From contig NZ_CP050137.1 of NCBI RefSeq assembly GCF_013344685.1, positions 1,864,001-1,928,000 of the forward strand: a stretch of 64,000 nucleotides of DNA, given 5' to 3'. The notes beneath the pieces were generated by a model, which worked only from the letters and a program-made list of their open reading frames with translations, searched no databases and was not told the DNA's origin. The position numbers and the translations under genes are program-made. Below, piece after piece: positions 53,245 to 60,415 of the stretch; the stretch's first letter is position 1; every line of letters starts with the position of its first letter. The stretch comes from Sphingomonas sp. CL5.1 (GTDB lineage Bacteria; Pseudomonadota; Alphaproteobacteria; Sphingomonadales; Sphingomonadaceae).

Positions 53245-54540
53245 CTAGCGGGCCTTGGGAGCCGTCTCCGCCGCGTCCACCGTCGCCTCGTCGGCGTTGG
53301 TCGGCGGCTCGGCGCGCATCGCGTCGGCGACCTTCTCCGCCGCCGCCATCACACGCAGGATGTTGCCGCCCGCGAGCTTGGCGACATCGGCGTCGCTCCA
53401 TCCCCGGCGCATCAGTTCGGCGAGCAATGCGGGATAGGTCGAGACGTCGCCCAGACCCTCCGGCAGCAATTCACCAACGCCGTCGAAGTCCGAGCCGATG
53501 CCGACATGATCGACGCCCGCCATCTTGGCGATATGCGCGACGTGATCGGCGACCTCCGCCAGCGTCACGCGCGGCGCCGGGTGCTGGCGATGCCATTCCT
53601 CCATCGCCGCTTTGGCCTTGTCGGGCTGGCCGATCAGAAGCCCGCCATAAGGCGGCGCGTTGAGCCGCGTGCGTTCCGCCGCCTCGTCCGCCGACCAGCG
53701 ACGATAGGCGTCGGAGATGTAGATCGGCGCGAAATTCACCATCACCACGCCGCCGTTCGCCTTCACGAGCCGGAGCACGTCGTCCGGGACGTTGCGCGGA
53801 TGGTCGTCGATCGCTCGCGCGCTGGAATGGGAGAAGATCACCGGCGCGCGCGAGACCTTGAGCGCGTCGCGCATCGTATCCTCGCTGACGTGGGCGAGAT
53901 CGACGAGCATGCCGAGCCGGTTCAATTCGCGCACCACCAGCCGGCCGAACGGCGTCAGGCCGCCGTGGCGCGGGTTGTCGGTCGCCGAATCCGCCCATTC
54001 GAGCGTCCGCACATGCGTCAGCGTCAGATAGCCGGCGCCGAGCGCGTGATAGGCGCGCAGCACCGACAGGCTGCGGTCGATCTGGCCGCCGCCCTCGACC
54101 CCGATCATCGACGCGATCCGCCCCTCGCGGTGGATGCGCATCACGTCCGCCGCCGTCCGCGCGAGCGCGAAGTCGCGGGGATAGCGGCCGACGATCTGGT
54201 GGATGAGATCGATCTGCTCGAGCGTCTCCTCCACCTGCCGTGGGCCGGGCAGGTCCGCAGATACATAGACCGACCAGAATTGCCCGCCGACCATGCCGCG
54301 CTTCAGCCGCTCGATATCGGTGTTGTACGGCTGCGGCCGGTTCGCGAGGCCGCGCTCCAGCGGCAGGGTCCAGCGCTTGTCGCCCTCGCGGCCGCGCAGC
54401 ACCTCGGGCCAGTCGTTATGGCCGTCGATCAGCGGAGTTTCTTTCAGCACGCGGGCGACGCGCGCGGCATAGTCCTGCGCCGCCGCCGGAACGGCGATCA
54501 GGCTGGCGGCGGCGAGGAACGCGATCATTTTGGCGGTCAA
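53245..54540 (-). CDS. M19 membrane dipeptidase, canonical metal site
   Basis: A 431-residue exported renal-dipeptidase-family enzyme. Zinc-site residues are complete: HND in LIDGHNDWPE, Glu in GVEGGG, His in LVDLAHVSED, SHSSARAIDDHPRN and HVGIGSDFDG. It hydrolyses dipeptides, including L,D-dipeptides. The start is TTG 54540 behind AAGGGGAT; an ATG four codons later has no ribosome binding site. It is the last gene of the dgcA / POT transporter / dipeptidase unit. A half-operator (CATTGGGACAAA, 54558-54569) lies in the 67-bp gap before it. Confidence 0.92.
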   Translation of the reverse strand: MTAKMIAFLAAASLIAVPAAAQDYAARVARVLKETPLIDGHNDWPEVLRGREGDKRWTLPLERGLANRPQPYNTDIERLKRGMVGGQFWSVYVSADLPGPRQVEETLEQIDLIHQIVGRYPRDFALARTAADVMRIHREGRIASMIGVEGGGQIDRSLSVLRAYHALGAGYLTLTHVRTLEWADSATDNPRHGGLTPFGRLVVRELNRLGMLVDLAHVSEDTMRDALKVSRAPVIFSHSSARAIDDHPRNVPDDVLRLVKANGGVVMVNFAPIYISDAYRRWSADEAAERTRLNAPPYGGLLIGQPDKAKAAMEEWHRQHPAPRVTLAEVADHVAHIAKMAGVDHVGIGSDFDGVGELLPEGLGDVSTYPALLAELMRRGWSDADVAKLAGGNILRVMAAAEKVADAMRAEPPTNADEATVDAAETAPKAR

Positions 54541-54607
54541 CGGTAATCCCCTTCGAACATTGGGACAAAGGCACGTCCGGCGCGGGAGGATGTGACCCGC
54601 CCGGACA

Positions 54608-55897
54608 TCAACAAGCGGCTTCCCCGGACTCGTCCTGCGCGGCGACCAGCCGCGACAGCGGCCGGTCTAGCGCGCGCAGCAGCAAGGCAGCGGCGGCGGC
54701 GATCGCGACGAGCAGCAGGAAATAGGCGGGCGGCGTCATGCCGTGCCACAAGGTGCCGACCAGTCCCGCCGACAGGCTGCCGCTGAAGATCGTGACATAC
54801 CAGGCGGCGACCGTCGTCGCGCCCAGCCCGGCCGGCGCCAGCCGCGCGAACAGGCTGAGGCCGGTGGGCAGGATATACAGCTCGCCGAAGGTGAAGATCG
54901 CGAAGAAGGCGGCCAGCCACGGCCATGCCGCCCGGCCGTGGCTCGTCGCCGCGACGGTGGCGAGCAGGAGGTAGGCGAGCGCGACGATCAGCGCGCCGGT
55001 CGCCATCTTCGCGCCGGGCGCCTCGGGCGCGCCCGCCTCCGCCCGGCGGCGCCAGTGGCGCAGCAGCGGCGGGGTGAGGAGCATCACCAGTAGCGGGTTG
55101 AGCGACTGGAACCATGTCATCGGAACGGTCCAGCCGCCCGCCGCGCGATCAACGCCGCTGTCCGCCCACAGGGCGACGGTGTTGCCGACCTGCTCGTAGG
55201 CGCCACGGAAGATCGTCACCGCCACCGCGATCCCGAACAGCAGCAGCACCGTCCGCCGGTCCATCCGCGCGCGCCGCCCGGCCTTCCCGCGCGGCGCGGC
55301 CGCGCGCGTCTGGTCGGGCAGATAGCGGCCGCCGGCGATATAGATCGCAAGGCCCGCCAACATGCCCAGCCCGGCCGCGCCGAAGCCGTAATGCCAGCCC
55401 CATATCTCGCCCAGCGTGCCGCACACCAGCGGCGCGAGGAACCCGCCGATGTTGATGCCGACGTAATAGACGTTATAGGCCCAGCCGACGCGCGGATCGC
55501 CCGGCTCGTAGAGGTCGTCGATCTGGCTCGGCAGGCTGGGCAGGAACAGGCCGTTGCCGATCGCGATCGTCGCCAGCGCGAGATAGAGCAGCGGCTCGAA
55601 CGTCATCATCAGATGGCCCGCCGCCATGATGCTGCCGCCCAGGATGATCGCGCGCCGCTTGCCCAGGAAACGATCCGCCACCACGCCGCCGATGATCGGG
55701 GTGAAATAGGCGCAGGCGGTATAGGCGCCGTAGATCACCGAGGCATGCGCCTGCCCGATCATGAGCTGCTTGGTCATGTAATAGACCAGCAGCGCGCGCA
55801 TCCCGAAATAGGAGAACTGCTCCCACATGTTGGTGAGGAACAGGACGGTCAGCCCGCGCGGCTGGCCGAACCACGGGGTGGCGGCGGAGCGGCTCAT
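54608..55897 (-). CDS. POT/PTR2-family proton-coupled oligopeptide transporter
   Basis: A 429-residue MFS-fold inner-membrane protein. Its N-terminus, TNMWEQFSYFGMRALLVYYM, matches the POT ExxERFxYYGxRA motif with EQF in place of ERF. PTR2 features such as VYYVGINIGGFLAPLVCG follow. POT carriers import di- and tripeptides. Its ATG overlaps the upstream dgcA stop (ATGA at 55897-55894), and the M19 dipeptidase follows. Peptide uptake and cytoplasmic or periplasmic dipeptide cleavage are thus in one operon. Confidence 0.9.
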   Translation of the reverse strand: MSRSAATPWFGQPRGLTVLFLTNMWEQFSYFGMRALLVYYMTKQLMIGQAHASVIYGAYTACAYFTPIIGGVVADRFLGKRRAIILGGSIMAAGHLMMTFEPLLYLALATIAIGNGLFLPSLPSQIDDLYEPGDPRVGWAYNVYYVGINIGGFLAPLVCGTLGEIWGWHYGFGAAGLGMLAGLAIYIAGGRYLPDQTRAAAPRGKAGRRARMDRRTVLLLFGIAVAVTIFRGAYEQVGNTVALWADSGVDRAAGGWTVPMTWFQSLNPLLVMLLTPPLLRHWRRRAEAGAPEAPGAKMATGALIVALAYLLLATVAATSHGRAAWPWLAAFFAIFTFGELYILPTGLSLFARLAPAGLGATTVAAWYVTIFSGSLSAGLVGTLWHGMTPPAYFLLLVAIAAAAALLLRALDRPLSRLVAAQDESGEAAC

Positions 55898-56904
55898 GCG
55901 ACGGGCGTCGCCTGCGCTCCCCATATTTCCTCGCCGGCCCAGATATTGCCGTCGCGATATTCCACCCCCGGCACGCGGTCCCGCGTCAGGAAGGTCGGGC
56001 CGTCGAGGTCGACGAGGTCGCATAGCTGCCCGAGCACGAAACCCGGCGCCATCGCGAGACTGGTGCCGACCATGTTGCCGACCATCACGCCCATGCCGAG
56101 CCGGCGCGCCTCCCCGGCCATCATCAGCCCCTCGGTCAGGCCGCCGCACTTGTCGAGCTTGATATTGATCACGTCGAAGCGCCCGGCGGCGGTGGGAAGT
56201 TCGGCCAGCGACAGGATGCTCTCGTCGCCCGCGATCGGGATCGGCGACTTGAATCCGTCGAGGTCCTGCTCGCGCCCGCGCGCCAGCGGCTGCTCCAGCA
56301 GGCTCACCTCGGCGGCCTGCAACGCGGCGATCAGCGGATCGAGCTGCGCGGCGGCGAAGCCCTGGTTGCCGTCCACGCCCAGCCAGGCGTCGGGTCGCGC
56401 GGCGCGGATCGCCCGGACGCGCGCGATGTCGAGATCGAGATCGCCGGTCAGCTTGATCTTGATCGAGCGCGCATCGGCATAGTCGCGCGCGCGCTCGGCC
56501 ATCACGGCGGGATCGTCCGCGCCGATGGTGAAGGTGGTGCGCAGCGGGCGCGGCGCGTCGAGGCCGGCGAGTTGCCACACCGGCTGGCCGGCGCGCGCCG
56601 CCTCCAGCTCCCACATCGCGCAATCCACCGCGTTGCGTGCGCCGCCCGCCGGCAGGATCGCGCGCAGTTCCTGCCGCGTCGGCCCCGCCTCGATCGCGGC
56701 GCGCGCGCCTTCCAGCGCCGTCAGCATCGCGGGCGCATCGTCCCCGGTGTAATAGACGCCGGACGCCTCGCCGCGCCCGCGATGCCCGCCGTCGGACAGG
56801 GTGACGACGACCACGTCGGACGTCTCGAAGACATGACCGGAGATACGGAACGGCGCGGCGAGGCGCAGCGTTTCGGTGGTCCAGTCGATGGAGAGCCTGG
56901 TCAT
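55894..56904 (-). CDS. dgcA: enolase-superfamily dipeptide epimerase / N-acetyl-D-Glu racemase DgcA
   Basis: A 336-residue muconate-lactonizing-subgroup enzyme. It has the KxK base pair in SIKIKLTG (about residues 146-150), metal ligands Asp in VDGNQG, Glu in LLEQPL and Asp in AGDES, and the second base Lys in NIKLDKCGG. Relatives epimerise L-Ala-D/L-Glu or, as DgcA, interconvert N-acetyl-D- and L-glutamate. The presence of DgcN in the same island favours DgcA; an Ala-Glu epimerase working with the dipeptidase and POT carrier is the alternative. GAAGG precedes the ATG. Confidence 0.82.
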   Translation of the reverse strand: MTRLSIDWTTETLRLAAPFRISGHVFETSDVVVVTLSDGGHRGRGEASGVYYTGDDAPAMLTALEGARAAIEAGPTRQELRAILPAGGARNAVDCAMWELEAARAGQPVWQLAGLDAPRPLRTTFTIGADDPAVMAERARDYADARSIKIKLTGDLDLDIARVRAIRAARPDAWLGVDGNQGFAAAQLDPLIAALQAAEVSLLEQPLARGREQDLDGFKSPIPIAGDESILSLAELPTAAGRFDVINIKLDKCGGLTEGLMMAGEARRLGMGVMVGNMVGTSLAMAPGFVLGQLCDLVDLDGPTFLTRDRVPGVEYRDGNIWAGEEIWGAQATPVA

Positions 56905-57047
56905 TGATGGAATACCTTCATCGCGGAGAAAGCGGGATGGAGCGCGGGTTCAGGCCGACGCGTGGGCGGGGGGCGGGTTCTGCCGGAAGCCGGGCGAAAG
57001 CCTGTGAAAACAGCATGCCAAGGCGGCTGGCGGCGACTAGCCCTCAC
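56901..57047 (-). CDS. possible small upstream ORF coupled to dgcA
   Basis: GTG at 57047 lies 6 nt after AAGGAGGG and opens 48 codons that end in a 4-bp ATGA overlap with dgcA. The peptide is Arg/Pro-rich without a known motif. The ribosome binding site and overlap fit a translated leader; the composition fits chance. The dgcA gene also has its own site. Confidence 0.28.
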   Translation of the reverse strand: MRASRRQPPWHAVFTGFRPASGRTRPPPTRRPEPALHPAFSAMKVFHQ

Positions 57048-57133
57048 TTTTTCCCTCCTTCCATCCGGTGTGTCGGGGATTGCCCCGGTTCGGCCCTATT
57101 GGTAAAACGCGGACCGAATACGCTTCGATAGGA

Positions 57134-57162
57134 CGTTTTATCCCAATCGGAGAATTGGTCAA
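57134..57162 (-). promoter_or_regulatory. promoter/operator (site C) for dgcA operon and XRE gene
   Basis: On the minus strand TTGACC (57162-57157), spacer AATTCTCCGATTGGGAT and TAAAAC (about 57140-57135). It matches site B at 24 of 26 bases. It lies 22 bp before the ATG of the plus-strand XRE-cupin gene, where binding would also block that gene, and about 230 bp before dgcA. Confidence 0.68.
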
Positions 57163-57183
57163 CTTTTAAGGAAAGAAGTTTCC

Positions 57184-57888
57184 ATGGCTGCGCCCGTTCC
57201 AACGCTGGGCGCGCTTTTGCGCGGAATCCGCAGTCGCAACGGTTGGACGCTGAAGGAAATGAGCGCCCACAGCGGCATCCCCGTCTCCACTTTGTCCAAG
57301 GTGGAGCATGACCGGCTGACGCTGACCTATGACAAGCTCCACCAGCTCAGCCAGCGGCTGGGGATGCGGATGTCGGAGCTGTTCTCGGAAAGCGACGAGG
57401 AACTGGCCCAGCCCGTCACCGCGCGGCGCAGCATCGGCGACCGCGACCGCTCGGTGCGGATCGAGACGGCGAACTACGACTATCGCTATCTCTGCACCGA
57501 ATTGCGTCGCAAGCGGATGATCCCGGTGATCACCAACATCCGCGCGAAAACGCTGGAGCAATTCGGTGCGCCGGTGCGCCACGCCGGCGAGGAATATATC
57601 TATGTCCTCAAGGGGCGTATCACCGTCATCACGGAATTTTACGATCCCGTCACGCTGGAGGAAGGCCAGTCGATCTACATCGATTCGAACATGGGCCACG
57701 CCTATCTCGCCGCCGAAGGATGTGACGAGGCGGAGGTGCTCGGCGTGATGTCGAGCGCGGATGAGGAATTGATGCAGTCACTGCTCGGCATCCATGAGGA
57801 GCAGAAGAAGATCGCCCCGGCCAGAACGCCGCGTGCGCGCGGCGGTGCGAAGCACAAGCGCAAGGCGGATCAGTCTCCCGAGGCGTGA
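57184..57888 (+). CDS. XRE-family regulator with C-terminal cupin (paralogue 2)
   Basis: A 234-residue HTH_3-plus-cupin regulator. The HTH (about residues 8-65; HSGIPVSTLSKVEHDRLTL) and cupin (HAGEEYIYVLKGRITV; QSIYIDSNMGHAY) are very similar to the 38044-38670 protein, including ARRSIGxR and TANYDYxYLCxELRRKRMIP. It has an extra basic tail of about 25 residues (RGGAKHKRKA). AAGGAAAG precedes the ATG. It closes the operator-bearing island. Confidence 0.9.
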   Translation: MAAPVPTLGALLRGIRSRNGWTLKEMSAHSGIPVSTLSKVEHDRLTLTYDKLHQLSQRLGMRMSELFSESDEELAQPVTARRSIGDRDRSVRIETANYDYRYLCTELRRKRMIPVITNIRAKTLEQFGAPVRHAGEEYIYVLKGRITVITEFYDPVTLEEGQSIYIDSNMGHAYLAAEGCDEAEVLGVMSSADEELMQSLLGIHEEQKKIAPARTPRARGGAKHKRKADQSPEA

Positions 57889-58156
57889 GACTGGATTCTC
57901 GCACGCACCGGCCGGGAATGGGGCATCGCTGCCGGCGGCATTCGGACTCTGGTTCGCGGATCTTCGAATGTTGGTGATTGCCCGATGCAGGCCCTTGAAA
58001 GGCGTGCCTGTCAGAGAGGCCTCAATGCCGCCACCCCTCCTCATACTTGCGCCAACGCGGTGATTCTCCTCCGCCGGTGCCGGTCATCGAGGCGGCGATC
58101 CCATGCGGATGCTCAAGGCCAATCCGGTCGTTGAACGGCGGGTGATATCGGGCTCA
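57889..58156. other. intergenic region
   Basis: These 268 bp separate the convergent XRE-cupin and SLC13-type genes. I see no gene, strong hairpin or operator copy here. Confidence 0.5.
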
Positions 58157-59929
58157 TCACATCGGCCAGACGGCGGCGATCAGCGGGGTTCCCACCGCCA
58201 GCACCAGCACGGACAGGGGCAGCCCGAGCCGCCAGTAATCCCCGAAGCGATAGCCGCCCGGCGCCATCACCAGCGTGTTGCACTGGTGGCCGATCGGCGT
58301 GAGGAAATCGCAACCGGCGCCAACCGCCACCGCCATCAGGAATGCGTCGGGATGCAGCCCAAGCCCCGTCGCCACCGACACCGCGATCGGCCCCAGCACC
58401 AGCACGGTCGGCGCATTGTGCAGGAACGGCGAGCAGGCCATCGCCACCAGCATCATCGCGCCGAGCGCCCAGATCGCGGGCAGGATATGGAGCTGCCCCA
58501 CCAGCAGGTGCGCGATCAGGTCGGTGCCGCCGGATTCGCGCACCGCCTCGCTCAGCGGCGTCAGCGCGCCGATCAGCACCAGCACCTCCGGCTCCAGCGA
58601 CTGATAGGCCTCGCGCATCGACAGCGCGCCGATCACCACCATCGTCACCGCCGCGCCGAAGAAGGCGGCGGCGACCGGCGCCCGCCCGGTGCCGACCAGG
58701 ATCATCGCCACCGCGAGGATCAGCACGGGAAGCCAGCGCCCGCGCCGCTCGCCCATCTTCACGTTCCGCTCGGCGAGCGGCAGCAGCCCGAGCAGCCCCA
58801 TCATCTCGGGAAGCGCGCTTTCGCCCGCGCGCAGGATCAACAGGTCGCCGCCACGGAAACGGATGTCGCGCAGACGATCGACGATGCGCTCCCCGTTACG
58901 GCCGACGCCGAGCAACTGGACGCCGTAGCGGTCTTCCATCCGGGTGCGCTCGGCGGTGCGGCCGATCAGCGGGCTATCGAGCTGGACCACCGCCTCGATC
59001 GTGCGCATCTCCTCGTCAGGCTTCTCCTTTCCGACGTCGTTCCCGTCGCGTTCGGGGGCGAGCGGCGCGCGCGCGAAGACCCGGTCGAGCGCGCCGTCCT
59101 CCCCTTCGAGGATCAGGCTGGCGCCGGGGACGAGCTGCATGTCGGCAAGCGTCCTGCGCCGGCTGCCGTCGGGCAGGATCATCGCGCGTGCCTGGACCTT
59201 GTCCTCGCCCAGCTTGAGGTCCGCGACGGTGGCTATCCCCGCCGGCAGCTCGTCCGCGATCCGTGCCTCGGTGCTGTAGGTCGCGCGCGAGGCGATCTCG
59301 CCGAGATCGACGCGCCCCTGTCGGTCGCGCGGCAGCAGGCGCCAGCCGAAGCTGACGAAGATCAGCCCCAGCGCGGTCAGCGCCAGTCCGACCGGCGCGA
59401 AATCGAACATGGCGAAGGGCTTGCCCAGCATCTCCTCGCGCACCTGCGACACGATGATGTTGGTGGAGGTGCCGACCAGGGTGACCAGCCCGCCGAGCAG
59501 CGACAGGAAGGACATCGGCATCAGAAGCGCGGCGGGCGAGGAGCTCTTGCCTCGCCCCATGCGCAGCGCGACCGGCATCAGGATGGCGAGCGCGCCGACA
59601 TTCTTGGTCACCATCGACAGCAGCGCCGTCGCCCCCGCCAGCACCGGCACCTGGCTGCGCGGCCGTTGCAGATGCGTGGTGAGCGGGCGGATCAGCAGCT
59701 CGATCACCCCCGATCGCGCGATCGCGGCGCTGATCACCAGCGCGGAGGCGATGACGATCACCACGTCGCTGGTGAAGCCGGTGAAGGCGTGCTTCGCCGG
59801 AACGACGCCGACGGCCAATCCGATCAGCAAGGCCGCCAGCGACACCACGTCGTAGCGGAAGCGCCCCGACGCGAAGCACAGGATCGCGCCGCCGATGATC
59901 GCGAAGGAAAGCGCCTGATGCGCGGTCAA
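58157..59929 (-). CDS. DASS/SLC13-type transporter with central RCK-C domains
   Basis: A 590-residue inner-membrane carrier. It has hydrophobic segments at both ends (first TMs from about residue 6; conserved VTLVGTSTNIIV, the SNT-like motif) and a soluble centre (about 210-370) with two TrkA-C/RCK-C-like repeats. The family moves dicarboxylates, sulfate or other anions. The start is TTG 59929 because TTGA overlaps the DUF202 stop by 4 bp; no ATG fits. It looks co-transcribed with that gene and is unlikely to belong to the peptide island. Confidence 0.85.
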   Translation of the reverse strand: MTAHQALSFAIIGGAILCFASGRFRYDVVSLAALLIGLAVGVVPAKHAFTGFTSDVVIVIASALVISAAIARSGVIELLIRPLTTHLQRPRSQVPVLAGATALLSMVTKNVGALAILMPVALRMGRGKSSSPAALLMPMSFLSLLGGLVTLVGTSTNIIVSQVREEMLGKPFAMFDFAPVGLALTALGLIFVSFGWRLLPRDRQGRVDLGEIASRATYSTEARIADELPAGIATVADLKLGEDKVQARAMILPDGSRRRTLADMQLVPGASLILEGEDGALDRVFARAPLAPERDGNDVGKEKPDEEMRTIEAVVQLDSPLIGRTAERTRMEDRYGVQLLGVGRNGERIVDRLRDIRFRGGDLLILRAGESALPEMMGLLGLLPLAERNVKMGERRGRWLPVLILAVAMILVGTGRAPVAAAFFGAAVTMVVIGALSMREAYQSLEPEVLVLIGALTPLSEAVRESGGTDLIAHLLVGQLHILPAIWALGAMMLVAMACSPFLHNAPTVLVLGPIAVSVATGLGLHPDAFLMAVAVGAGCDFLTPIGHQCNTLVMAPGGYRFGDYWRLGLPLSVLVLAVGTPLIAAVWPM

Positions 59930-60360
59930 CCGACCCAGGTCCCGACGAGCGCGGCCATGCTGACCAGCACGAGGAAGCCGTTGACCGTCACCAGCATCCA
60001 CGCCGGGATGCGCCGGGTGTCGGGCTGGGGCGGGGAGACGCGGATCATCTGTCGCCATACGGCGGCGGCGAAGCAGAAGGCGCTGAACAGGATCAGCACC
60101 GATACGGTCGCCCCGATCAGCCACGGCGCGACCACCTTGTCGAGCAACGCCTGCGCGCCGATCCCGGAAGCGAGCGCGGCAAGCCCGGTTCGCACCCATG
60201 CGGCATAGGTTCGCTCGGCGGCGAGCACGGTGCGATCGGCGGCAAGTTCGGTGCGCCGGTCGGCGCTATCGGTCTGCTGCTCGGCGCTTTCGCTCAGCCG
60301 CCCGGCGCTGTCGGCGAGCTTGACCTGCGCCGCGGCCGCTTTCCCCTGTGTCGCATCCAT
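59926..60360 (-). CDS. DUF202 (YidH-like) membrane protein
   Basis: A 144-residue protein. A polar, repeat-like N-terminal helix (ADSAGRLSESAEQQTDSADR) is followed by the DUF202 signature RTVLAAERTYAAWVRTGLAAL and three TM segments. The function of the family is unknown. It overlaps the SLC13-type gene by 4 bp. Confidence 0.82.
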   Translation of the reverse strand: MDATQGKAAAAQVKLADSAGRLSESAEQQTDSADRRTELAADRTVLAAERTYAAWVRTGLAALASGIGAQALLDKVVAPWLIGATVSVLILFSAFCFAAAVWRQMIRVSPPQPDTRRIPAWMLVTVNGFLVLVSMAALVGTWVG

Positions 60361-60415
60361 CGCCTCGCCAAACGCGCGGAAGCCGAATTCGTTACATGCG
60401 CCCCCGGCCCGTGCC

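Noticed and set aside
30480..57888. Microcystin (mlr) degradation cluster: serine hydrolases and a PTR2 carrier recall mlrB and mlrD
   Set aside because: No MlrA-type CAAX protease and no MlrC-type (DUF1485) metallopeptidase is present, and the serine hydrolases belong to a broad family. Only a general D-residue peptide role is kept.
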